From positions 23,542-87,541 of the forward strand of contig QKCJ01000036.1 in assembly GCA_003245715.1 (NCBI GenBank): a stretch of 64,000 bases of DNA, read 5' to 3'. The stretch is from a bacterium. GTDB taxonomy: Bacteria > Planctomycetota > SZUA-567. A model generated the notes under the pieces. It did no database searches. It was not told the DNA's origin and worked only from the letters and a program-made list of their open reading frames with translations. A program made the position numbers and the translations under genes. Below are positions 1 through 8,382 of the stretch, in pieces (positions within the stretch are counted from its first letter, which is position 1; every line of letters begins with the position of its first letter).

Positions 1-3000
1 ACGAGATCGACACCCTGCGTTATTTTGACGCCTGCACCCAGCGCAGCGAGGCGGCGCATGACGGCGAGATAATCATTATTGACATCAACAAGGATTCATT
101 CCACAAAGCTTACGAGAAAAATAACCGCGTACGTCTACTGACTTACCTGCCGCCAAAATCAATGATGGTAATAATCCAGCCCCAACGGGTTGAGTATACG
201 GCTAATCTTTATCATTCAGGTTTTGACAAACACAGTCCTCTCTTTGATTTTGCGTATGCGCTTGAGAGTAGCGGCAAGCATAATGTGATCGTCGTACCTG
301 AGATCGGCGGTGAGGAGATACCGGCAGGTTTTGGCGAGATAGTCGGCGCGACTGAGCCTGAAAGTTTTAACTTTAACACCGTCACTCTTGAGCGGCTCAG
401 CGGCGGGATGGAGGTTGCCTTCTCCGAGCTTGAGAATCTGGTCGAGAAAAAAAATCAGGTTTATGTTTACTGTAATAACGCTGCCGAGCGTACACGTCTT
501 GAGGAGTTATTATTCGAGCGCGGCGGCGGTCTGGCATCAAAGCTTGAGCTTCGTATTGGCGCGGTCAGTAACGGCTTTCACGCCCGCAGCGAGAATTTCA
601 TCGTCACTAGCGATCAGGAAATTCTGGGTCGTTTTCAGGTTCGGCGCAAACCTAAAAAGCGTGTCACCGGCGCACCGATTGCCGATTTCTCCGAGCTGCG
701 CCCCGGTGATTTTGTCGTGCATCTCTCACATGGTATAGCGATCTATGAAGGGCTTGAGACGCTTGATAATAATGAAACGCAAGCTGATTATCTGCGCCTT
801 CGTTTTGCCGAGCAGGCGCGAATTTACGTACCGCTCTCGCACGTCGATCTGGTTCAGCGCTTTATCGGAGGGAAGGACGGACAGCCCAAACTCTCAAAAC
901 TCGGCAGTGCTTCCTGGCAGAAAAAGAAGAAAGCCGCCGCTGCTGCCGTGCGTGATATTGCTGCAGATCTTTTACGTTTACAGGCAGCGCGAAATGCTCT
1001 TCCGGGAATGGCGTTCTCAAATGACGGTGAATTGCAGAATGAATTTGAAGCGGCTTTTCCGTATGCTGAAACTCCCGACCAGCTTTCTGCGATTTCTGAT
1101 ATTAAAAACGATCAACAAAAACCGACACCGATGGACAGACTGCTCTGCGGTGATGTCGGCTTTGGCAAGACCGAGGTCGCCATGCGTGCGGCGTTCAAGG
1201 TTGTCGAGGCTGGCAAGCAGGTAGCTGTTTTAGTACCGACGACAATTCTTGCCGAGCAGCATCACCGGACATTCTCTGAGCGTATGGCTGATTACCCCGT
1301 GACTGTTGCTTGTCTTTCACGTTTTCGCACGCCGGAGGAATCACGGATAATCCTTGACCGGATTGAAACCGGTGGCGTTGATATTGTCGTCGGCACGCAC
1401 CGCGTACTATCGCAGGATGTCAAGTTCCGTGATCTTGGCTTGGTTGTTATCGATGAAGAACAGCGCTTTGGCGTTGAGCAGAAAGAGAAGCTCAAACAGA
1501 TGCGCGTAAGTGTTGATATTCTCAGCATGAGTGCCACACCGATTCCGCGAACGCTCAACATGGCCTTGCTTGGTTTGCGTGATATCTCAAACCTTGCTAC
1601 GCCGCCGACCGAGCGTCAGTCAATCAAAACCGAGGTCGTCCGTTATAATGACGAACTGATCCGCCGCGCGATTCTGCGTGAACTTGCCCGTGGTGGTCAG
1701 GTCTTTTTTTTGCATAACCGCGTACATAATATTCATCGCGTCGCGCGTGAGCTTGGCGAACTTGTACCTGAAGCGCGCTTTGGCGTAGGTCATGGGCAGA
1801 TGCCTGAGAAACAGCTCTACCGCGTAATGAATAATTTTATCGAGAAGAAACTCGATGTCCTCGTTTGTACCACCATCATCGAATCAGGTGTGGACATTCC
1901 AAGTGTTAATACCCTCTTTGTCAATAACGCCGACCACTTCGGACTCAGCGCCCTGCACCAGCTCCGTGGCCGCGTTGGGCGTTACCGGCATAAAGCATAT
2001 GCGTATTTTCTGATTCCAGCCAAGCGACCGGTCACACCGATTGCACAGAAGCGGCTGCACGCACTTGAGGAGTACTCCGAGCTTGGTGCAGGTTTCCGCC
2101 TTGCCATGCGCGACCTTGAGATCCGCGGTGCCGGTAACATTCTCGGTGCAGAGCAGTCCGGGCATATTCACCTTATCGGTTTTGAATTATACTGCCGCCT
2201 CCTTGAAAAATCCGTTGCGGAATTAAAGGGTCAGGACGTTGATGATCTTGAACCGGTCGAGCTTGATCTTGGAACGATGGCGTACATCCCGACGGATTAC
2301 ATTTCCTCAGACGCGCAACGGATTGATTTTTACCGTAAGCTATCCTCAGCTTATGATGACGATTCAATCGGGAATCTCGCTTCATATCTGCGCGACCGTT
2401 ACGGCACGCCGCCGGAGATGGTACTTGGCCTGCTTGAAGATCAGAAACTGCGGCAGCTGGCGCAGAATGCGGGCATCAATTATATCGGGCGTATCGACAC
2501 CGCGCTGGTTATCGGCTTTGCCAAGAATAAAGGCGGGCCGGGTCTGCGCAAATTACGGATGCTGCGGCGCAAAGTCACGCCGTTAGACCGCGCACGCTGG
2601 CGGGTGTCAGTCGGTGAACGTGAGACCTTTATTGAAGCAGCCTACAAAATTATCCGCAAGCTTCAACTCTCCGACAGCGAGATCAATGAACTTGATCGGA
2701 AAGCCTTAAAAGCTGCCGAAGAAGAAGAAAAGAAAAAACCTCCTCTAACCAGTCCCACCGGTAAAGATGAACATTATCAGCAGATCAGTTCCTCCTACGG
2801 CGGAGTTTATGAAGAACGCCTGCGCAAGAAGCTTGGCCTTGATGAAAATAAAAAAGACGAGAAGAAAGATCAGGGCGCAAAAATTATTTCGATGATCGCT
2901 GATGAACGGCTTGGCACTCTCGGTGTGGTCGTCAATGAAGAAGATTTCGATCTGCGCAGATTTGGCACAGTCACAATCATCTGCGGTTCGGAGCGTTATT

Positions 3001-3149
3001 TCATGCGCTATACCGGTGCGTCGCATAACTCTGATAAACGTGTCACGCTAAACCTTCGGGCGTCGCTGCCTGAGGAAGTAATTCAGGCAACCGAAGCAAA
3101 CCTCAAATGCGGCGGAGGCACCATAACCCCCGGCCTAATCGACCAATAA
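1..3149 (+). CDS. mfd: Transcription-repair coupling factor Mfd (5' end outside window)
   Basis: Mfd is an ATP-dependent DNA translocase that removes RNA polymerase stalled at lesions and recruits UvrA. The frame is open from base 3 with no upstream start in the window; the residues before the first in-window Met (162) include EIDTLRYFD and TQRS, typical of the UvrB-homology module, so the gene is 5'-partial. Next comes the RNAP-interaction (CarD-like) domain around 'LRPGDFVVHLSHG', then a superfamily 2 helicase core: Walker A GDVGFGKT near 1150, DEEQRFG near 1450, SATPIPRTL near 1535, and the QLRGRVGR motif VI near 1965. The C-terminal TRCF domain follows, with a charged Lys/Glu-rich insertion near 2710-2880. 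Repeat copy R1 begins about 20 bp past the stop. The family call is very secure. Confidence 0.97.
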   Translation, partial: EIDTLRYFDACTQRSEAAHDGEIIIIDINKDSFHKAYEKNNRVRLLTYLPPKSMMVIIQPQRVEYTANLYHSGFDKHSPLFDFAYALESSGKHNVIVVPEIGGEEIPAGFGEIVGATEPESFNFNTVTLERLSGGMEVAFSELENLVEKKNQVYVYCNNAAERTRLEELLFERGGGLASKLELRIGAVSNGFHARSENFIVTSDQEILGRFQVRRKPKKRVTGAPIADFSELRPGDFVVHLSHGIAIYEGLETLDNNETQADYLRLRFAEQARIYVPLSHVDLVQRFIGGKDGQPKLSKLGSASWQKKKKAAAAAVRDIAADLLRLQAARNALPGMAFSNDGELQNEFEAAFPYAETPDQLSAISDIKNDQQKPTPMDRLLCGDVGFGKTEVAMRAAFKVVEAGKQVAVLVPTTILAEQHHRTFSERMADYPVTVACLSRFRTPEESRIILDRIETGGVDIVVGTHRVLSQDVKFRDLGLVVIDEEQRFGVEQKEKLKQMRVSVDILSMSATPIPRTLNMALLGLRDISNLATPPTERQSIKTEVVRYNDELIRRAILRELARGGQVFFLHNRVHNIHRVARELGELVPEARFGVGHGQMPEKQLYRVMNNFIEKKLDVLVCTTIIESGVDIPSVNTLFVNNADHFGLSALHQLRGRVGRYRHKAYAYFLIPAKRPVTPIAQKRLHALEEYSELGAGFRLAMRDLEIRGAGNILGAEQSGHIHLIGFELYCRLLEKSVAELKGQDVDDLEPVELDLGTMAYIPTDYISSDAQRIDFYRKLSSAYDDDSIGNLASYLRDRYGTPPEMVLGLLEDQKLRQLAQNAGINYIGRIDTALVIGFAKNKGGPGLRKLRMLRRKVTPLDRARWRVSVGERETFIEAAYKIIRKLQLSDSEINELDRKALKAAEEEEKKKPPLTSPTGKDEHYQQISSSYGGVYEERLRKKLGLDENKKDEKKDQGAKIISMIADERLGTLGVVVNEEDFDLRRFGTVTIICGSERYFMRYTGASHNSDKRVTLNLRASLPEEVIQATEANLKCGGGTITPGLIDQ

Positions 3150-3170
3150 ACGCAGCGCCTTTAATCGCTG

Positions 3171-3275
3171 TTTTGACAGGCAATTTTGCGTGTGGCATTG
3201 ATGCTATACAATTAAAGACTTTGGTTTATAGAATTGCTTGTTAGGGATGATTATTTTGCCTTTGTATGTTTTATA
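3171..3275 (+). repeat. Dispersed repeat arm, copy R1
   Basis: This copy of the dispersed arm (core GACAGGCAATTCTGC, then TGGCATT, then CTGCTGGTTTGGGGTGATT in the consensus) starts 22 bp after the mfd stop. It is the 'ATGCTATACAATTAAAGACTTTGG' type variant also seen in R5. Its inverted partner R2 lies about 170 bp downstream across an AT-rich core. Confidence 0.8.
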
Positions 3276-3445
3276 GATTAATTTCAATATTGATTCAAAG
3301 TAAAACTAACTCTAATAAATAAAGTACAACCACTTACTGGCAATATTAAAAACAAATCTCATTCAGTATTAATTAAAATCAATAATCATAATATAAATTT
3401 CAAATATTTTTTATCGCTCTGTCATTAATAAATAAACCAAATAAA

Positions 3446-3560
3446 GATCAAATAATTACCCTACACCAGCAGCCTTATAAATAAATTTCTTTCACTATCT
3501 GGCAGAAATGCCACACGCAGAATTGCCTGTCAAAACAGCCCGCCGGGGCTCCCCGGCTAA
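3446..3560 (-). repeat. Dispersed repeat arm, copy R2, with GC-rich palindromic cap
   Basis: Inverted partner of R1. It reads CCCTACACCAGCAGCC ... AATTGCCTGTCAAAAC and ends in a perfect hairpin GCCGGGG-CT-CCCCGGC at 3542-3557. The AT-rich stretch 3276-3445 between R1 and R2 holds no convincing ORF. Confidence 0.8.
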
Positions 3561-3763
3561 GGTTTTTTGTTTGAGTGCCGATGATAAAAAACGGCGAATG
3601 ATCTTGAGAAATATTGCAAATGATCTGTTGCTGGAAACGACATATATTATATGAGGTAATCTTACTCAGGAAATAAAAACAGGGGCATATAAGTCACCTG
3701 TGAAGTAGCAAATTACCTGTATCATATCGTTAAAAAAAATAATATTTTTTTACGCAGAAAAAT
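3561..3763. other. Intergenic stretch with nothing recognised
   Basis: AT-rich DNA between repeat R2 and the ncRNA promoter. I see no ORF with a ribosome-binding site, no tRNA and no clear terminator here. Confidence 0.5.
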
Positions 3764-3792
3764 TTGACAAAGCAAACTTTATGGTGTAGATT
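3764..3792 (+). promoter_or_regulatory. Sigma-70-like promoter of the ncRNA unit
   Basis: TTGACA (3764-3769), a 17-bp spacer and TAGATT (3787-3792), predicting transcription from about 3799. It is one of the best -35/-10 matches in the window, and no long protein-coding gene follows it. Confidence 0.65.
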
Positions 3793-3798
3793 AAATAA

Positions 3799-4363
3799 CG
3801 TGTTAGAAACAAAGGCCCTTGAAAATAAGGGCAAATTGGTGGAAGTGAGATGAGATAAAACTGTCATTTTTCCCCTCGCGAGGATGTTTTATAAATGACT
3901 GTGTTTGTTTCATCGATGGAAATTTTGAGTGGTTCCGATTCTTTGGGAGAGGGCTCGTTTCCGGCTTTAAGACGCCATAGACTGGTAGTTGGGCGCCTGT
4001 AGTACGCTGGCCTTTGTGGTCGGGTTACAGGAAGGCTGGCCTTACTGGTCGCGCGTTCTCTTCGATTGATGTGTGTCCACACGAAGGAGGGTATCGCAGT
4101 AATGGATGCTGAATCACCACCTGAAAGTTGTTGCCCCTGGGCACCACGCGCCTTGACGACGGGACTTATCTAATTGGCGTATCTGGTAGTGCACCGGAAT
4201 TGACAGACGCAGGCACGTAATGTGCACTTTATTCCGCAAAGGATTAATGTATAGCGTTCTGCTCTGGGGCGGAAGTAAGAAGCACTCTGTTTTAGGAGTA
4301 ACAATGTATTTATCTGTACGCGTGTAAAACCCCGGCTGATGGTCAGTCGGGGTTCACGTTTTT
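3799..4363 (+). ncRNA. Candidate structured non-coding RNA of unknown family
   Basis: A block of about 560 nt is bounded by a good promoter and a strong intrinsic terminator, and is richer in GC than the DNA on both sides. No plus-strand ORF of useful length runs through it. Local hairpins are visible: GCCCTT/AAGGGC near 3813, GTCATTT/AAATGAC enclosing CCTCGCGAGG near 3870-3905, and CTTCG/CGAAG enclosing TGTG/CACA near 4055-4085. I checked by eye for RNase P RNA (GAGGAAAGTCC block), tmRNA (CCA end, tag ORF) and SRP RNA (GGAAGGAAGC loop) and found none. A 23-codon ORF at 4102-4173 follows AAGGAGG at 11-bp spacing, so a short leader peptide is an alternative or addition. The minus-strand 72-codon ORF across it looks like a shadow. 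Confidence 0.5.
4328..4363 (+). terminator. Intrinsic terminator of the ncRNA unit
   Basis: Stem ACCCCGGCTGA / TCAGTCGGGGT around a TGG loop, followed by TTCACGTTTTT. One G-U pair, otherwise complete. Confidence 0.8.
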
Positions 4364-4388
4364 AAACGCAGCGCGTTTAAGCGTATTT

Positions 4389-4470
4389 TTAACAAGCAAT
4401 TCCGGATACTGCCATTGTCTTTTAATTTTTGAAAGATTATTATTTATAGAAGTGCTTTGCTGTTTCAATA
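4389..4470 (+). repeat. Dispersed repeat arm, copy R3 (degenerate)
   Basis: Diverged plus-oriented arm (AACAAGCAATTCCGG ... TTTATAGAAGTGCTTTGCTG) starting about 25 bp past the ncRNA terminator. The bases just before it (CGCAGCGCGTTTAAGCG, 4368-4384) resemble the REP-like cap palindrome. Confidence 0.6.
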
Positions 4471-4473
4471 TCA

Positions 4474-4594
4474 AAACATACAAAGTTCAAATAACCACCC
4501 CAAACCAGCAGCCTTATAAATAAGACTATTTCACTTTATGGCAGAAATGCCACAAGCAGAATTGCCTGTCAAAACCGTCCGCCGGGGCTCCCGG
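4474..4594 (-). repeat. Dispersed repeat arm, copy R4, with cap
   Basis: Inverted arm directly abutting R3: ACCCCAAACCAGCAGCC ... CACAAGCAGAATTGCCTGTC, then the cap GCCGGGGCTCCCGGT. R3 and R4 together make one long imperfect palindrome. Confidence 0.8.
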
Positions 4595-4596
4595 TA

Positions 4597-4740
4597 ATAG
4601 GTCGGGGGAGAGCGCCAGGCGCCCTCCCCTTCTGTTAATGCTCCACGTTCTGGTTGGAAATCAGGCTGGGCCTTAAACCGCAGCCTTCAACGAAATAAAC
4701 CTGAATGTCGCGTTAATAACTTCTATTATCAACCCTCCTT
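4597..4740 (-). ncRNA. Possible small minus-strand RNA
   Basis: Read on the minus strand this stretch has a weak promoter upstream (TTGCAT at 4782-4777, 17 bp, TGTAGT at 4759-4754), a GAAAGGAGGG motif, an internal stem AGGCTGC/GCAGCCT-like pair, and a 12-bp GC-rich hairpin at its end (GGGGAGGGCGCC / GGCGCTCTCCCC). It has no clear U-run. A TTG-initiated 19-codon ORF sits too close to the GGAGG to be convincing. No known RNA family recognised. Confidence 0.25.
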
Positions 4741-4898
4741 TCGTAAAGCAAAAACTACACCTTTAGTTTACACTTTATGCAACGCTTATACAAGATATTG
4801 GGGCAATGAAAAATAAAAACCGAAGATTTACGAAAAAAGTTGTTGCTATGGCCAACTTTTGCCGTATGATTGAAATTGTTGGTAAAAGTAGGATGTAT

Positions 4899-5246
4899 AT
4901 GGAATACGAATCAGGGAATATTTTTTCTAAAATATTGGCGGGTGAGATACCTTGCGACAAGGTTTATGAAGACGATTATACCTTGGCTTTTCGCGACATT
5001 AATCCGCAGGCGCCGGTTCATATTCTGATTATTCCAAAACTTGAGCGTGCAACGCTTTCTGATTGTACGGAAAATGACGTAGAGCTTCTTGGCCGGTTTT
5101 CACTTGCGGCTATTAACATAGCAAGGCAGGAAGGGTTACAGTCATACCGGACGGTTATCAACTGCGGTGCGGATGCAGACCAGACAGTATTTCATCTGCA
5201 CATGCATCTTCTGAGCGGCCGCAAATTTTCCTGGCCTCCGGGATAA
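4899..5246 (+). CDS. HIT family (histidine triad) nucleotide-binding protein
   Basis: HIT proteins hydrolyse or transfer nucleotidyl groups such as AMP from phosphoramidates in the cytoplasm. The 115-aa product has the usual family length and order: N-terminal NIFSKILAGEIPCDKVYEDD, the central PVHILIIPK strand, and the C-terminal catalytic triad HLHMHLLSGRKFSWPP, fitting His-x-His-x-His. I place the start at 4899 because AAGTAGG lies 6 bp upstream and the family normally begins a few residues before NIFSKI. The frame stays open to an upstream ATG at 4806, which would add about 31 basic residues without a family match. The gene is monocistronic, with its own terminator 94 bp later. Confidence 0.93.
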   Translation: MEYESGNIFSKILAGEIPCDKVYEDDYTLAFRDINPQAPVHILIIPKLERATLSDCTENDVELLGRFSLAAINIARQEGLQSYRTVINCGADADQTVFHLHMHLLSGRKFSWPPG

Positions 5247-5339
5247 TAAAAAACAAATCTGTGCGAAATTTTTTTGAGCGTACAGAGATAAAAAATTAAA
5301 ACTAAAAAACCCTCCTCCCCCCCGAGGACAAATCAAACT

Positions 5340-5377
5340 GAGGGAGCCTATGCCAAAAGCATAAGCTCCCTCTTTTT
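5340..5377 (+). terminator. Intrinsic terminator after the HIT gene
   Basis: GAGGGAGCCTATGC / GCATAAGCTCCCTC stem (14 pairs, one G-U) around CAAAA, followed by TTTTT. Confidence 0.9.
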
Positions 5378-5380
5378 CAG

Positions 5381-5487
5381 CCGGGAGCCCCGGCGGGCGA
5401 TTTTGACAGGCAATTCTGCTATTGGCATTTATACTATACAATTATAGACCTTGGTATGCAGGACTGCTGGTTTAGTGGTCAATTACA
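5381..5487 (+). repeat. Dispersed repeat arm, copy R5, with cap
   Basis: The cap CGGGAGCCCCGGCGGG (5382-5397) begins four bases after the HIT terminator's T-run, then the arm TTTTGACAGGCAATTCTGC. It shares the CTATACAATTATAGACCTTGG variant block with R1. An AT-rich core with no ORF (5488-5603) separates it from R6. Confidence 0.85.
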
Positions 5488-5603
5488 CGGTCTCTGATTA
5501 TTTTTGTATTTAATGGAATCATTATTTTTGATAATATTATCGAAGTTACTATAAAAACTAATTTAAATAAATATTGACTAACATTTCCAATAATTCCAAA
5601 AGC

Positions 5604-5715
5604 TAAAATAATCCCCCCAAACCAGCAGTTCTAAAAATAACACTATTTGACCAACTGGCAAATATGCTACAAGCAGAATTGCCTGTCAAAAAAGCGGTCA
5701 AGCGCGTTGCGCTTG
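5604..5715 (-). repeat. Dispersed repeat arm, copy R6, with REP-like cap
   Basis: Inverted arm CCCCAAACCAGCAG ... AGAATTGCCTGTCAAA. Here the cap is the other palindrome, CAAGCGC-GTT-GCGCTTG (5699-5715), instead of the GCCGGGG hairpin. It ends just before the glnS promoter. Confidence 0.8.
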
Positions 5716-5716
5716 C

Positions 5717-5744
5717 TTGAATTTGGATTGGAAAAGTGTAGAAT
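5717..5744 (+). promoter_or_regulatory. Putative promoter of glnS
   Basis: TTGAAT (5717-5722), 16 bp, TAGAAT (5739-5744), giving a leader of about 50 nt. The -35 directly abuts the REP-like palindrome at 5699-5715. Confidence 0.5.
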
Positions 5745-5799
5745 AGCCACTGATATTTTTTACGTATTTGTACAGAAGAACTACCTCAGGGAGTCAGCG

Positions 5800-7497
5800 A
5801 TGTCTGAAGAGAACAACGAAGAGAAAAAGTCGGTGGATTTTATCCGCGAAATCATAAACGAGCATAATAAAAACGGCAAGTATGACTCGCGGGTGCATAC
5901 ACGTTTTCCGCCGGAGCCTAATGGTTATCTGCATATCGGACACGCCAAGAGTATCTGCCTGAATTTTGGTCTTGCCGCTGAGTATAACGGCAGATGTAAT
6001 CTGCGCTTTGATGATACCAATCCGTCAAAGGAAGAGCAGGAATATGTTGACTCGATTAAAGAGGACGTGAGCTGGCTTGGTTTTGAGTGGGACGAGGAGT
6101 GCTATGCGTCTGATTATTACGAGCAGCTTTATGACTGGGCAGTTGAGCTGATTAAAAAGGGCAAGGCGTATGTCTGTGACCTGACCGATCAGGAAATTCG
6201 TGAGTACCGTGGTACGATGGGCGGAGGCAAAGAAGGAACGCCTCCCGGTAAGGATTCGCCGCATCGTGATAGAAGTGTTGAAGAGAATCTTGATTTGTTT
6301 ACAAGAATGCGTGACGGTGAGTTTGAAGATGGCAGCAAGACTCTGCGCGCCAAGATTGATATGGCGCATCCAAATTTGAATATGCGTGACCCGGTGATGT
6401 ACCGTATTCAGCGCGCGCATCATCATCGTACTGGCGACAAGTGGTGCATCTATCCGATGTACGATTATACTCATGGCCAGTCGGATTCGCTTGAAAAGAT
6501 TACGCATTCGATCTGTACGCTTGAATTTGAGAACCACCGTCCACTTTATGACTGGTATCTTGACGAGCTTGATTTATATCATCCGCAGCAGATCGAGTTT
6601 GCCCGGCTTAATCTGACTTATACCGTTTTGTCAAAGCGTCGTCTGCTGACACTGGTTATGGATAAGTATGTTGATAATTGGGATGATCCGCGGATGCCGA
6701 CGATTGCGGGATTCAGAAGACGTGGTTATACGCCTGAAGCGATCCGCAATTTCTGTAAGCGTATTGGTGTGGCGAAAGCTGACAGCCGGATTGATCTGGC
6801 GCTGCTTGAGCATTGTTTGCGTGATGATCTTAACAAGCGCGCGAGCCGTTTTATGGGTGTGCTTGATCCATTGAAGGTGGTGATTACAAATTACCCTGAG
6901 GATGGTGAGGATATTCTTGAGGCGGTGAATAATCCTGAGGATGAGAGTGCTGGCGTGCGCAAGGTTCCGTTCTCGCGTGAGCTTTATATCGAGCGTGAAG
7001 ACTTTATGGAAGACGCGCCGAAAAAATTCTTCCGGCTGAGTGTAGGGCGTGAGGTTCGTCTGCGTTATGCTTACTTTATCACTTGTACTGAGGTGATAAA
7101 AGATCAGGCAGGTAATGTTGTCGAGTTGCGTTGTACATACGATCCCGAGACCCGTGGCGGAGATGCGCCTGATGGCCGCAAGGTCAAGGGAACGCTGCAT
7201 TGGGTGTCGGCCAAACACGCTCTTAAGAGTGAAGTACGTCTGTATGACCGTCTGTTTACGGTTGAGAACCCTGACGCGGAGCGTGATAACTGGCTTAACT
7301 GTCTCAATCCTGATTCGCTTGAAATTAAGTCTGAGGTTTTTGTCGAGCCGGCAATTGCCGAGCTTAAGACTGGTGACTTCTTCCAGTTTGAGCGTACGGG
7401 GTATTTCTGCGTTGATAAAGATACAACTGCAGAGAAGATGGTCTTCAACCGTTCAGTCGGCTTGAAGGACAGCTGGGCCAAGATTCAGAATAAATAA
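5800..7497 (+). CDS. glnS: Glutaminyl-tRNA synthetase
   Basis: Class I aminoacyl-tRNA synthetase charging tRNA-Gln. The 565-aa product is close to the E. coli enzyme in length. Residues 36-50 carry [15 protein letters not shown] with the HIGH signature at 45-48; [11 protein letters not shown] follows, then the GlnRS-specific [15 protein letters not shown] and TVLSKRRL, the KMSKS-equivalent near residue 277. The C-terminal beta-barrel anticodon-binding domain is complete ([25 protein letters not shown]). Start at 5800 follows CAGGGAG. The frame remains open to 5647, but that extension runs through repeat R6 and is not credible as protein. Presence of GlnRS suggests direct Gln-tRNA charging in this organism. 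Confidence 0.96.
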   Translation: MSEENNEEKKSVDFIREIINEHNKNGKYDSRVHTRFPPEPNGYLHIGHAKSICLNFGLAAEYNGRCNLRFDDTNPSKEEQEYVDSIKEDVSWLGFEWDEECYASDYYEQLYDWAVELIKKGKAYVCDLTDQEIREYRGTMGGGKEGTPPGKDSPHRDRSVEENLDLFTRMRDGEFEDGSKTLRAKIDMAHPNLNMRDPVMYRIQRAHHHRTGDKWCIYPMYDYTHGQSDSLEKITHSICTLEFENHRPLYDWYLDELDLYHPQQIEFARLNLTYTVLSKRRLLTLVMDKYVDNWDDPRMPTIAGFRRRGYTPEAIRNFCKRIGVAKADSRIDLALLEHCLRDDLNKRASRFMGVLDPLKVVITNYPEDGEDILEAVNNPEDESAGVRKVPFSRELYIEREDFMEDAPKKFFRLSVGREVRLRYAYFITCTEVIKDQAGNVVELRCTYDPETRGGDAPDGRKVKGTLHWVSAKHALKSEVRLYDRLFTVENPDAERDNWLNCLNPDSLEIKSEVFVEPAIAELKTGDFFQFERTGYFCVDKDTTAEKMVFNRSVGLKDSWAKIQNK

Positions 7498-7524
7498 TGA
7501 ATCGGCATAATGAAGTGATTAGAA

Positions 7525-8199
7525 TTAATTACAGTCGTTGAGCCAGTCGACAAAGTACAGATAATTATAATTTCCAGAAAGCACCGAGTAGGTTTTGTCA
7601 GTTACCAGAATGGCGAAATCTCTTCGGTGTTTTTTTTGTTCTTCGTCGGGGCCTAGCAGGATTTGCAGATTTTTCTCACTGAGCAGTTTCGACTTTTCGC
7701 GGATCAGCGAAGAACTGCGCGCAGAAACAAAAGAGATGTAAAGATCAGAAAAGGCCTGAGGTATGTCAGGGAAAGCATTGAGAATGCTTTCAATTTTGTC
7801 TTTTTGCGGATGCGGGTTGTTGAGATAAAGAATGTCAGTATCAAGATCTTCGGAATAACGTGAAACAATTTCAAATGACGGGGTCTTGTCAATTTCATTA
7901 ATTTCAAGCGCGTCTTCAAGCAGGTCATGGAAGTAGCGGAAGAAATTACGGTTAATCGCCTTGAAGTCTATGGGAACAATCGCGCTGAAATCTTTACAGA
8001 TACCGGAATGCGTTTTGGCGTCTGATTTGCGGTCAGATTTGGCGTACTGCGCAGCGCGGTTACAGTCATAGTTTTCCTCATCAGTCTGATACTCGTAAGC
8101 TGCTTCGAAAACAATTTTAATATGGTCATCCTCGACTTCATAGTCCTGATAAAGGTCAAGATCAAAGTCATATTCAAGATTGCGTGCGAAGTCAAGCAT
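7525..8199 (-). CDS. Hypothetical protein, 224 aa, acidic
   Basis: I do not recognise this protein. It has no signal peptide or membrane segment and is rich in Asp, Glu, Tyr and Phe (for example EYDFDLDLYQDYEVEDDH near the N terminus), which suggests a soluble cytoplasmic protein. The middle includes a predicted helical stretch ending NEIDKTPSFEIVSRYSEDLDTD. Start at 8199 is favoured by GGAG 8 bp upstream; the frame is open to 8256. It lies convergently against glnS with 27 bp between stops, and downstream of the purH terminator on the same strand, so it needs its own promoter, which I cannot identify. Confidence 0.7.
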   Translation of the reverse strand: MLDFARNLEYDFDLDLYQDYEVEDDHIKIVFEAAYEYQTDEENYDCNRAAQYAKSDRKSDAKTHSGICKDFSAIVPIDFKAINRNFFRYFHDLLEDALEINEIDKTPSFEIVSRYSEDLDTDILYLNNPHPQKDKIESILNAFPDIPQAFSDLYISFVSARSSSLIREKSKLLSEKNLQILLGPDEEQKKHRRDFAILVTDKTYSVLSGNYNYLYFVDWLNDCN

Positions 8200-8309
8200 G
8201 ATAATTCTCCAGTCAGCCCGTGAACCAGATGAAAAATAAATTTTAAAACCCGTCAAACGGTATTTATAATATTCGGCATAATGTCCGGCAACTTTATCAA
8301 AAAATAAAA

Positions 8310-8342
8310 CGAAAAAACTCCCTGAATATTATCAGGGAGTTT
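8310..8342 (-). terminator. Intrinsic terminator of the AICAR transformylase gene
   Basis: On the minus strand AACTCCCTGA / TCAGGGAGTT (10 pairs) with a TAATAT loop is followed by TTTT. It lies 41 bp past the stop. Confidence 0.85.
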
Positions 8343-8382
8343 GAAGAATCTGATTGTAAGCAGATATTGGATCTTGAAAAAA

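Noticed and set aside
3864..4082. Minus-strand 72-codon ORF inside the ncRNA unit
   Set aside because: No ribosome-binding site, Arg/Pro/Ser-rich composition typical of antisense frames, and it runs opposite to a clean promoter-terminator pair.
5647..5799. N-terminal extension of GlnRS
   Set aside because: It is encoded by repeat R6 and the promoter region; a good SD precedes ATG 5800 and the family begins there.
6025..7218. Minus-strand ORFs of 170 and 195 codons across glnS
   Set aside because: They are antisense to a complete, well-conserved enzyme and have no independent family features.
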